From assembly GCA_958430865.1 (NCBI GenBank), contig CAUDNR010004589.1, forward strand, positions 93,460 to 112,641: a stretch of 19,182 nucleotides of DNA. The letters are read 5' to 3'. This document shows positions 10,013-19,097 of the stretch, piece by piece. The notes below the pieces were generated by a model that was given only the letters and a program-made list of their open reading frames with translations, made no database searches and had not been told where the DNA came from. The stretch is from Entrophospora sp. SA101. Lineage: Eukaryota > Glomeromycota > Glomeromycetes > Entrophosporales > Entrophosporaceae. The position numbers were made by a program, and so were the translations under genes. Each line of letters begins with the position of its first letter. Position 1 is the first letter of the stretch.

Positions 10013-12334
10013 TTAATTAACTAGATTCAAACAATCAACCACACAATTATCATCAATAAGGTTATGTTCATTAAGTTTATATAAATGATTTGTAAAATCA
10101 AAAATCAAATCTTGTTCTACTATTCGCTTCTTATATGAAGTTGAAAATTCTCTAATAAGATTTGGCAAGTTTTCATCTGAATGTCCCTTATAAAATGAAG
10201 ACCTATAAACATGAAATTCATGAGAGAATTATATATATATATATTAGTATTAATAATTATTTTTTAGAATAATAATAAAACAAAAATAATTTTTACATTT
10301 GTGGATCTATAAATTCATTCCACAGTTTCATTAAAAGTTTTGTACCATCATTAACATTAATTTTTTCATCCAATTCCTAAATATGTATAGATCATGTTAA
10401 TTAATATAGAAAATTCTAATTATCAAAAAATCACTTTAAAATCACCTCGTTGTTTTGTTGTGTCAACCAATGTCTACAAATTTTATCCTCAAGCTCCAAT
10501 TTATTTGTATTCTTTCTGTAAGGCATAAATGAATAACAATGATAAAAGGTTTTTTTTGACAGTTTTAATATGGATGGTGTTTCGGTAACTTTTTCTTTTA
10601 TATATGCAAAAGGCTTTGGAATTAATTTTTTGTTCATTGTAAAATAATCAAAAATTGTATGTTTATTATTTGCAGTCACCATTATTATTCTATAGTCGTT
10701 CGATTTAAATGGCTACAAATAATTAATTAGAAAAATCAATGATTATGTAATAAAAAATTATTTTAATAATAAATTTACTTACTTTACCTTATATTTGAAA
10801 TGTATGTGAGTAGTGTATAAGTGTTGCATCAAGCTTATAAAATCGTTAAAGGTAAGTATAGTGCACCAAGGACATTGAAATCCATTGACAGTTTGATGTA
10901 ATTCACAATCAGAAGCATGAAATATAAATTTCATCGATGGCAATTGTTCATTTTTTCGAATAATAGTGTCATTATTATTGCATTTGATCACTGGTTCAAG
11001 CTTTTTTAACCGAAGATTTGTTTTGTAATCCCAATAAACTGAAAATCTTAATTTCCATTTTGAAAATGACGATTTATTATTATTTGCTATCAACACATGA
11101 TTTTCATAGTTTCCATCACTAATTAATTTTCCAGAATGGACAATGTCAATTTGAGAATATAGCACTTGATCTCTCTCGGAACAGTCAACTAGATTATTTA
11201 TTAAGTTTAATGGAGTCGTACAATTGAGCACACGTGAATATTCTATTGAAGAATTCACTGGTGGCCATAGTTTGGAGTTAGTGCAATAAATATGAAAGTG
11301 TAACACAATATCATATGATTGTAGTGACGTAATATTGGATTTGTCAGATTGATCGTGACTTATTGCAAAAAGTTCTATTGGTGATATGTCATCGGCAAAA
11401 TAACATTCAGGCCCTGGTTTTAATGGAAATTTTGTTTGTTTAAGTATTTTCAACACTTGAGAATTAGCAACAGTAGTTGGACGCTTTCTATTTGTTATCA
11501 ATGCTGTCGATGTTGTAGATGTTGTCAATTGTTGCTAAGATATATTTATTATTATTTGAAATAAATCAATAATACTTTTCTAATTGAAAATTTTTATATA
11601 AAGATTACATAATAAATATACCTTTTTAATTTTGTATACAATGACCTCACATTCAATTTGAAGATTTATATCAATGTCACTTGGATCGGAGGCTATTAAG
11701 GGTAAAATCTGTTAGTAATTAATGAATTTAATGATTTTCTATTTTAGAGATAAAAAAATCCAATGTTACCAAAAAAACAAATTTTTTCAGAATTTAAATA
11801 TAGAGATTTTTCACTTCGGCTTTATCAATCAAACCAAAAAAAATCATATATAAATAATAATTAGATATATAAACAATAATATTTTATTTTAAAAAAAAGA
11901 TAATAATAATAATAAATACCTCGTAGACACTAACGATTCTTCGGTTTCTCTTTGAGAGAGCCATTCAATAAGCAAATTTTTTTTATTTTTTAGAATGACT
12001 TTTTTTTTTTGAGTATATAATCGTTTGGATTTGTTAATGTATGATAGATTCCTTCTAAGAAATCTCATCTTTGAAATTATGATCATGAAAGGTAAAAAAG
12101 ATTTTAATCACTTTTACAATATTTTAGAAAACCAAGGAAACGTTGTATATATTTAAAACGTACAGGTCTTTTATAAAGTAACCAGACGTATAAGCATGTT
12201 GGACCTTAATCATAAAATAGTATTATTAAAATGTCTGCCGTAACGAAGACGAAATTTAAAAAAAATTTTTTTTTACCAGCAAAATCTTCGCGAAATAATT
12301 CGGTAACTTCTTCTTCAGTTTTTTGTTCAGCCAT
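10013..12334 (-). CDS. SUZ12: SUZ12 homologue, Polycomb repressive complex 2 subunit (VEFS-box), nine exons
   Basis: Exons on the minus strand: 12334-12277, 12204-12164, 12068-11920, 11813-11770, 11692-11622, 11534-10788, 10712-10446, 10376-10297, 10202-10013. Together they give 549 codons (548 aa; animal SUZ12 is about 740). In the family SUZ12 is the nuclear scaffold that joins the H3K27 methyltransferase EZH2/E(z) to RBBP4-type histone binders. Residues 13-45 align with the animal N-terminus (ELF..F..PT.LY...., then FLRRNLSYI against FLHRTLTYM). INLQIECEVIVYKIKK, LISDGNYE and LRFSVYWDYKTN match internal blocks. The C2H2 finger CPWC-x13-HLYTTH is at 342-364. The VEFS-box runs from about 421 (KKTFYH) through MKLWNEF to the end. 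Branch TACTAAC is at 11717-11711. Exons 6-9 are firm. Exons 1-5 are short and were fixed by frame and similarity; exon 4 could start six bases earlier. Confidence 0.93.
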
Positions 12335-12564
12335 TAACCAAAAAAAAAAAAAAATTATATAGGAATTAAGGAATAAAATCAGTTCTTCGTTATCTGATGC
12401 CCACCTACCTCGGTTGCACTAAAAACCTCATTACCCTTTTCAGAACGATAGTCCCATTTTTTATCCAATCAAATAAAGAACGGATCAGTATATTTGGGTA
12501 GCACATAATTTTTGGCCAATAAAAATCAAGTTTTTTTCGATTTTCAATTTTTTCAATTTTCGTA
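12335..12564. promoter_or_regulatory. Shared divergent promoter of SUZ12 and TRAPPC2, two CCAAT boxes
   Basis: The two start codons, 12334 (minus) and 12565 (plus), are 230 bases apart, so both genes must share this region for 5' UTRs and promoters. It contains CCAAT at 12465-12469 and at 12516-12520, the second inside TTGGCCAAT, about 51 bases apart. CCAAT is the binding core of the HAP/NF-Y complex in fungi. A pyrimidine-rich patch at about 12400-12440 is less AT-rich than the flanks. I see no canonical TATA box. Confidence 0.55.
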
Positions 12565-13420
12565 ATGTCATATTATTTTGCAATAGTTGGTACAAAAGAT
12601 AATCCAATTTATGAACTTGAACTTGGAGGAGCTTCAAGTATGGTAAAGTCATTGTCTAGTAGTGGTGGAAGTGGCGCAGGTGGTGGTGCAGGTGGCGGTG
12701 ATCCTAATTCAAAGGTATAAATAATAATTAAATAATAACGAAGAGTATTTGATTAATTAAAAAAGTAGAGGGAATAAAAAAAGATTTATCTGATTTTTTA
12801 ATTGAGTTAGAAAGATGAAAATAGACATCTTAATCAGTTTATTGTACATTCTGCTTTGGATTTAGTTGAAGAAATGCAATGGAATACTAATGCAATGTAA
12901 CTAACTTTTCTCATGCTCTAATTAGTTTTTTATAATTGAATTTATATATTAATATTGTTTAGAATCATTAATTCAATACTGTTGATATTATATTGAAGGT
13001 ATTTGAAATCAATTGATAAATTTAATGAGTGGCACATTTCTTCAATGATTTCAGCTGGAAGTAAGAATTATCTATTTATTCATTTATTTAATTAGTGATT
13101 AATGGATTAATGATTTGAGAATCATCAATTAAAAAATCTATTTTTTTTTAAAAAAAAAAAAGATATAAAATTCATGTTGTTACATGAAACTAAAAATGAA
13201 GATGGAATTAGAAATTTTTTTAATGAAGCCTATGAACTTTATATAAAGGTAAGAGGTCATAATATTCTATTATTTGAGAGAATATTTAATATTATTGATT
13301 TATCTGATTAGTATTATGTTAATAAAGATATTAATGAATCCGTTTTATGAAGTTAATTCAACAATAACATCTGTTCCATTTGATACTAAAGTTAAATTCA
13401 TTGCCAAAAAATTTTTATAA
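12565..13420 (+). CDS. TRAPPC2: TRAPP complex subunit 2 (sedlin/Trs20), five exons
   Basis: Exons 12565-12714, 12811-12896, 12999-13060, 13163-13248 and 13328-13420 give 158 aa (human sedlin is 140). In the family this is a core subunit of the TRAPP tethering complex, which activates Rab1/Ypt1-type GTPases in ER-Golgi and Golgi traffic. The sequence shows [16 protein letters not shown] (strand 1-2), [49 protein letters not shown] and MNPFYEVNS, each matching sedlin closely. The extra length is a Ser/Gly-rich insert at about residues 21-49 ([17 protein letters not shown]), where animal proteins have a short loop. Introns 2, 3 and 4 end in AAG, fixed by sedlin similarity and frame. It is transcribed divergently from SUZ12. 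Confidence 0.96.
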
Positions 13421-13688
13421 AATAGAGGAAAATATTTATATTCTAATATATTTATTTATAATTATAATTTACAAATTTTATTTAAATAATTTATTCTAAT
13501 TTTGTATATTATATTTATAATGATATATTGTTTTTTTGATTTTCATTTACCTTATTTTTTTTTAAATTCTAATAATAATAATAATTGAAACCTAATGTAA
13601 TAATAATAATAATAATAATAATAGAAATTAGATTATATTATATCTCCAACATAATATTATAAAATATAATATTTTGTTACTCTTTTAA
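13421..13688. other. Intergenic region between convergent genes, with AAT microsatellite
   Basis: This 268-base gap separates the stop of TRAPPC2 from the stop of the RRM gene on the other strand. It is almost all A/T and includes two AAT/TAA trinucleotide runs (about 13571-13585 and 13599-13622). Both 3' UTRs and polyadenylation sites must fall here. Confidence 0.6.
13599..13622. repeat. TAA/AAT trinucleotide microsatellite
   Basis: About eight uninterrupted TAA units. A shorter run of the same unit lies at about 13571-13585. Confidence 0.85.
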
Positions 13689-15733
13689 TTAGAGATCGTC
13701 GTATGCTATTATTTTACGTTTAGATCTTGGGTCCATTACAAGATTAGTTGGTGTAGATGACGGAATTGATGTCGGTGAAGGATTAAAAGATTCTAAAAAA
13801 AAATTTGAATAAATAAATCATATAATAAAACAAATATTAATATTGTATACAAATAATTCTTTATAGTAAATTACTGTTTAATTTAGAAATATTATAAGTA
13901 TTTTGATTTTGTGCATTATATCGAATTGGTTTATCTGCATTTTGTTTGGTAACAATCGCATCTGAAATAGTAAGTATATTATTACTTTTATTTTGTAAAC
14001 TAACGAATCTATAATAATAATAACCTGCATCATTCCAAGGACCATATCCATTGATACTTTTTTCAGGTCTTATTGCTCGATTTACTTTTATATTATTGTT
14101 ATTAAGAAAATATTTTAACATTAACTATACAATTAATCATATATATATAACTAGTTGACCAATTCGTCAAATGCGTGTACCAGTTATATATCCTGATCCC
14201 AACAAACAACCATTCATTCGACGACGTGCTTCTGTGGCACCTTTTTCGGTATCAAAATCGATAAATGCGATACTATATATATAAAGAAATTGTATTTATT
14301 ATAATATTATTTTTGTAATAATGATATTATAAAAACGCAATTCAATTAGCCTACCCTTTCCCAGGCAACATATCAACTTTTTTGATTTCGCCAAATTTTT
14401 CAAAAGCGCCATGTAATTCACGTTCAGTAACATCTCGAAGATCACCAACGTATATTTTTGTCATATAGAATTCCGAGTCAGCAATACCTTTACCACCTGT
14501 CAGGTAAAAATCTTCTTGACTATAACTGTGACAGTTATGATGATTACCAGATCTTCTTTCTTCGAATCCATTATGGTGTCTTCTCCTGCATCTTTTGTAA
14601 TCATCCTCACTATCTGAAGATCTTCTTGACCATGTTCTAGTACTACTGCGTTTTCTACTTTCGCTATTATTATTATCATTATTACCAATATCATTATTAT
14701 CATTAATATCATTATTACTATTGTCAATACGACTAATTCTTTTATGTATACCACCGCCACCATTGCCAAAACCCTCTTTATAGTAATCAACATCTCCGCT
14801 ATCATTATTTTCTTCCTGATAGCTGCCACGATAAAAATTATCAGCATCATCACTATCTGAATGTCGGTAATAAGAACTTTTTCTTGACGGAACATATCGA
14901 TCATAATGACGATGATATCTATTACTACTACCATGGTGATGATGATGATGAGATTCATTATCATTATATCGGTTACTATTTGATGAACGATACAAAGAAT
15001 CATCACTAGTATTTCTTTGTCTAGATGAACTATCGTCATCGTCATCATCATCATTGTTGTTGTTTAATGTTGTGGACAATGATGATGATAAATTATTATT
15101 TCGTTTCCTTTTTCTTCGTCTAATACTACTATTACTACTGCTTCTACTCCTACTTTTTTTCCTTGATGATAATGATAATTTATGATCGTAATTTGAATGT
15201 CTTTTTTCATAATTACAATCATCATCATCATTGTTATCATCCTTATTATCAATAATATGATTACAAGAAACTTCTCCAATTTTTTTTTTCTTACTACTAC
15301 TATTATTACTGATAGCAGATCTTCTCCTCAGCATTCTACCAAATTCATCTACCTCTACATTTTCACTAATATATTATAAGTAAATCGATAAATCAATAAA
15401 TCCATCAATCAATTGATTGATTGATCGGTTACTATAATCAAAAAATAATCAAAAAACTTAGCAAAGCCTTACCTATCATTATCTTGTTCAATATTTGAAT
15501 CATTCGTTTCTTGCTTATTATCATTAATTTTGTTTGTATCGGAAGAAGAAATACTATTGAAAGAATCCATTGATTTAATAAATTGTTCAGAACCATTTGT
15601 TTCTTGGGCCTTGATTTTTTTTATAATATTAAAAAAAAATAATTTGGTTAATAATTATTATATACACGTAAAAATTTGCTTTTAATTGTTTCTATAATTT
15701 TTTACTTCATTCTTCAAAGCTTACCATTACCAT
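13689..15733 (-). CDS. RS-rich protein with one RRM (SR-like splicing factor), six exons
   Basis: The minus-strand model has exons 15733-15725, 15609-15473, 15365-14355, 14272-14181, 14084-13875 and 13792-13689, giving 520 aa. Residues 60-340 are low complexity: Arg/Ser (SRKKSRSRSSS, RRRKRKR), runs of Asp, Asn and His, and Arg/Ser again, as in SR proteins. One RRM spans about 352-420: RNP2 IYVGDL, RNP1 GKGIAFIDF across an exon junction, closing in YITVNRAIRP, which only splicing to the AAG acceptor at 14085 restores. The C-terminus has NGYGPW, a Tyr run and the basic end RSKRKIIAYDDL. Role by family: nuclear RNA binding and splicing; order RS then RRM recalls Tra2/SR proteins but I cannot name an orthologue. 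The nine-base first exon (MVM) is the weakest part; initiation at ATG 15570 is the alternative. Confidence 0.82.
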
Positions 15734-15799
15734 GCTTTTTTTTAAAAAAATTTGAAAAAATTTTTCAAAAAAAAAAAAAAGTCGCACACAAAGTTGCGA

Positions 15800-15843
15800 T
15801 TATTTTTATAACGCCACAAAACAAAACTGTTTCGACGCCACAA
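15800..15843 (-). promoter_or_regulatory. Candidate promoter of the RRM gene: TATA-like box and two 9-mers
   Basis: Read on the minus strand, TTGTGGCGT occurs twice (15843-15835 and 15819-15811), 24 bases apart, directly followed by TTATAAAAATA (about 15811-15800). That is about 70 bases before the proposed ATG, with an A/T homopolymer stretch between. I do not know a factor for the 9-mer. Confidence 0.4.
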
Positions 15844-15850
15844 TCATATA

Positions 15851-16127
15851 AACTTCTAAATTTTTCTAAACATGGAAATTTCCAAAGTTCTAATCATCGA
15901 TCGTATTAGTATTAGTATAATAATAATAATCACCATATGCGAACCCTTGTTATGAGGTCATATGTGGCACACTGCAACAAAGTGAAACATTGGTATTACC
16001 AAGAATTTCAGGGGATCAAATAATGTCTAACATCACAATTAATTGTATTATCAATATAATGTGATCATGATATTTGTCTAGACAAAATTAGTTAATATGT
16101 ATGAAATTAATTTACATTAGATCTACA
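15851..16127. other. Intergenic region, AT-rich
   Basis: I see no gene. A TTTACATTAG at about 16111-16120 would serve as a 3' splice site for the frame that follows. Confidence 0.4.
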
Positions 16128-16313
16128 ATGGAACCCAAGAATTATAGTACTATCAGAAGTATTTTGAAGAAAGAACAAGGTGAAAAAATTGCTCCTTACA
16201 TTTTTAAATTAGCATATATCAAATCTTTGCAAACATATTTAAACAAAGAAAGGATTACCTATGAAATTTATCAAAGAGGAAAGAGTTTTCAAAAGAATAT
16301 TAGAGAATTCTAG
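16128..16313 (+). CDS. Short basic hypothetical protein or 3' exon fragment
   Basis: From ATG 16128 the frame gives 61 residues, starting MEPKNYSTIRSILKKEQG and ending in a Lys-rich stretch (QRGKSFQKNIREF). The composition (Lys/Arg, Tyr and Ile rich, amphipathic) looks protein-like rather than random. A possible acceptor ATTAG ends at 16120, so it may be the last exon of a gene whose 5' part is lost or unseen. The frame is also open upstream to ATG 16101. I do not recognise a family. It stands in a stretch full of decayed coding fragments. Confidence 0.35.
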   Translation: MEPKNYSTIRSILKKEQGEKIAPYIFKLAYIKSLQTYLNKERITYEIYQRGKSFQKNIREF

Positions 16314-16422
16314 TAAAGAATCAAGAAAAAAAAGAAAAATGACAGAATAACTTGATAAACCATATAATTACTTTTTTTCAACTTTGTTAATTTTTTTAAT
16401 TACCTTTTATTTTCAATCAAGA

Positions 16423-16760
16423 TCATCTTTTAGTCTCCTTAACTTCAATTTGAGCAACTAATTGACCATTTTGCTGTTGTAATTGGGTTAATTGAAATTT
16501 TAAATCATTGATTTCTTTTATTAATTCTAGCCCAATTTTTAAAATTATAAAATTCGAATTTATGGGGAGTTAACTCTTTTAATTGCTTATTTTCCTCTTC
16601 TAAATGCTTAATTCTATCCAATAACTCTTGTTTTTGTCTTTTATGCCAATCCTCAGCCACTCCCGAAGCCTCTAAATGGGTTTCTACTTCCTCAGTCGAT
16701 TTTTCTCTTCCCTCAAACCATTTATATGTGTTTCACAAAAAGTGCCATTCCCCCATTTTG
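16423..16760 (-). pseudogene. Frameshifted coiled-coil protein remnant
   Basis: The minus strand reads as heptad-like coiled coil across three frames. One frame gives GNGTFCETHINGLREEKNRL and then a stop. The next gives EEVETHLEASGVAEDW, KQELLDRIKHLEEENKQLKE and LTPHKFEFYNF, then a stop. The third gives LIKEINDLKFQLTQLQQQ and VAQIEVKETKR, ending at 16423. Each piece continues the previous one after a one-base slip, as in a decayed gene; short introns are a less likely explanation. No catalytic domain is visible. The upstream end is not defined. Confidence 0.45.
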
Positions 16761-17123
16761 ATGAGGCAAAAGAGGAAGTTCTTTTTCATTTTCCTCTTGT
16801 TAAAATCAAGACATGGAGCAGAACTTGTCGTGTCTCTAGGTATTTATTACAATATTCTTATCATGATAAACGATTGGATCGTTTTGCTTTTCGGAATCAA
16901 CATTAATAATATTATAATTTATTACAAGTTGTCAAGGCAACATAAATGTTGAAAAAGAAACATTTCAAGAAGAAAAATTTCGATGTGTAATGTTTGATTA
17001 TCGGAAATTTACAAGTGTTGAAGCACACATGGTACCTTAAACACTTACAGTCATTCTTTCACATTTCTCGTGCATATAAGGCTAATCTGACCTGATTGAT
17101 CAATGATAAAACGATGCAATTAA
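16761..17123. other. Region without a supported gene
   Basis: A plus-strand frame (16676-16906) has a protein-like end (FPLVKIKTWSRTCRVSRYLL) but overlaps the coiled-coil remnant on the other strand and shows no known motif. The rest is AT-rich. Confidence 0.3.
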
Positions 17124-17261
17124 ATTTTCGGAGGTAATGCGTGGCTCAGAAATTTATTGAAATTGCATCAATCGTTAAGGATACTTTTCACTAATATTTC
17201 CTCACCAGAGAAGGCTGCTACCATGTTGGCCGAAGTTGACTGCAATGATCCTATCTCTGAG
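17124..17261 (+). other. Possible orphan exon
   Basis: The frame is open from a stop at 17121-17123 to a good donor, GAG|GTAAGG, at 17262. The sequence looks coding (SSPEKAATMLAEVDCNDPIS). A second frame is also coding-like (KFIEIASIVKDTFH), which suggests a frameshift. It may belong with the exon-like frame at 18661, since both sites are phase 0, with the transposon lying in the intron between. This is speculative. Confidence 0.22.
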
Positions 17262-17535
17262 GTAAGGATGGATCTGTGACCCTGAAATTGTGTTTGGGCT
17301 CTGCTGTTAGGAGGAAAGTTGTAAAATAGTGTTTGTTTTGGATAATTATTTCCCTAAATTCTCTGTTCCTTTGATACTAACCAATTTATAATTTTGGGTA
17401 AGGAGCAATCAGTTCTCTCCTTAAGTTCTAAGATATAATTATGAAAAAAATTATTCTCCTGTCATTGGTAGAAAATTTGTTATTAAAAATAATCTGATGA
17501 TAATAAAATTGATTAATCAAAAAAAAATTTTAAAA

Positions 17536-18556
17536 ATGCCCAAAAATCCCGAATTAACTGAAGCTGAGCATGGAAAAATTTTGGGTCTTAGATTAGGTGG
17601 TAGTAGACTTAATAAAATTGTAAAGATACTTAAGCTTCCAAAAACTACAGTTTGATACCATTAAACGTTATGAAAATGCTGAAAGCCTAAGAAGTGCACC
17701 AAGAAGTGGACATCCCTGTACATTAAATGTTAGTGAAGAAAAAACTCAGAGAAATTGCATTAAAAAATAATCGCAGTTCTGCAGAGGAGATTCGAAGAAA
17801 ATTTGTTGGTGTCAGTGATGTTGAAGTGTCACTTAAAACAATTCACAAAAATTTGCATGAACTTGGGATCCAGTCCAGGGTTGCCGCAGTGAAACCTCTA
17901 TTAACAGATCAACAAGAGAAAACCTGTTAAAAGGGTGTTTAGATAGAAGAATTTGGACAATCAGACAATGGAAATCTGTTATTTGGAGTGATGAATCTCG
18001 CTTCAAAATTTTTGGAAGTGATGGTCCAACTTGTGTTTGGCGGGGAGTATTACAAAATTGAGAACATGAGGCCTTCTGTCAAACATGATGGTGGCGGGAT
18101 AATGGTGTGGGGGTGTTTTTCTGGAAAAGGATTGGGCCCTCTTGTTAAAGTAGAAAGGAAGATGAACAATCAAGATTACATTAAAATTCTAAAAGAAATT
18201 TGCTGCCATTAATAAAAACAAAATTTAATTGTAGGGATACAAATTTCAGGATGACAATGCACCAGTGCACACAGCAAAAAATGTGCAAAATTGGATAAAT
18301 AATAATAATATAAAAATCTTATCCAATTGGCCATCTCAATCTCCTGATATTAATCCAATAGAACATCTTTGGGATGAATTAGAAAGATGATTAAAAAAAC
18401 GTGAAATCCATCCCAAGAATTCTCAAGAATTAGAAGATTGCTTTGCAAGAGGAGTGGTCTAATATTTCTGAAGAAGTTTATAATAAACTGATTGAAAGCA
18501 TGTCAAGGAGGATTGAGGCATGCATATCTAATAATGGATGGCCCACAGAATATTAA
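17536..18556 (+). mobile_element. Decayed Tc1/mariner-type transposase
   Basis: The pieces give a full-length Tc1-like transposase of about 340 residues spread over several frames. From ATG 17536 comes an N-terminal helix-turn-helix region (ELTEAEHGKILGLRLGG), then RYENAESLRSAPRSGHP. Next are a second HTH-like part (SSAEEIRRKF, TIHKNLHELGI), WSDESRFKIFGSDGP with the first catalytic Asp, and MVWGCFSGKGLGPL. Then come [11 protein letters not shown] with the second Asp and [18 protein letters not shown] with the Glu, ending WPTEY and stop at 18554-18556. At least five frame changes and several stops make it non-functional. The spacing from the second Asp to the Glu is 35 residues by my count, against 34 in classical Tc1, with an AAT-repeat Asn run between. 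I could not identify terminal inverted repeats or a TA duplication. Confidence 0.9.
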
Positions 18557-18660
18557 ATTTTTTATTAGGTTATGTTTAATAAAATTTTGGTTTTTAGAAA
18601 TTTTTGATGATCATTTTTTATATTAATTGAAGTTCGTTTTTTTTTTTTGGTTAATAACAG

Positions 18661-18858
18661 AATCATGAAATATTGCATACACATTCATTAGAACCTAAGC
18701 TACATGATGATATTTTCAATATATTTTTTTATTATGTAAAAGTTTGCGGAATTAATAAAAAACGAGGTTTGATACTTTCTTCCAGGCAGTGTCCATTTGT
18801 TAGAGATAAATTCAAAGACATTACTTGCCCAAGACCAATCTATACTGGAAATGAATAA
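18661..18858 (+). CDS. Unidentified 3'-terminal exon or gene fragment
   Basis: The frame is open from an acceptor-like T-tract plus TTAATAACAG (18651-18660) to the stop at 18856-18858, 65 residues. It begins NHEILHTHSLEPKLHDD, has KVCGINKKRG and SSRQCPFVRDKFKDITC with spaced Cys, and ends YTGNE. It looks coding but matches nothing I know. It starts about 100 bases after the transposase stop. Either it is the last exon of a gene interrupted by the element (see the donor at 17262) or a separate remnant. The first ATG is at 18673. Confidence 0.35.
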   Translation, partial: NHEILHTHSLEPKLHDDIFNIFFYYVKVCGINKKRGLILSSRQCPFVRDKFKDITCPRPIYTGNE

Positions 18859-19097
18859 AATATTTAGAATAAAATAACTTCACTGCTTGTTAATTTGTCC
18901 CCTTACTGTCATTAAGTTTAATCTTTTGACAAATATTGTTAACCTTTTCCACTTTTAAGTCAAAGAGCAAACTTATTGAAAGCTCAAAGAATTCGCTAAG
19001 TAAAAAAATACTAAAATAATTTATATACTTAACATGCCCTCATAAAAAGGATATAAGTATATTAAAAGAATAAATAAAAGGAACAAGCAAGTAAATC
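18859..19097. other. Intergenic region, AT-rich
   Basis: I see no gene or clear signal here. Confidence 0.4.

Noticed and set aside
12069..12163. Reading SUZ12 exon 2 straight on (giving YIQRFLGFL) instead of splicing at GTACGT
   Set aside because: The read-through ends at a stop, while splicing joins in frame to FLRRNLSYI, the better match to the family motif.
13305..13327. TAG acceptor at about 13311 for TRAPPC2 exon 5, in place of AAG at 13327
   Set aside because: Its use shifts the frame and hits a stop; only the AAG acceptor restores the MNPFYE motif.
14500..15279. Met/Ile-rich minus-strand frames within the RS exon
   Set aside because: Alternative-frame readings of the same trinucleotide repeats; composition (M, I, V runs) is not protein-like.
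17380..18660. Terminal inverted repeats for the Tc1 element
   Set aside because: I compared both flanks by eye and found only weak A/T-rich similarity, so no ends are called.
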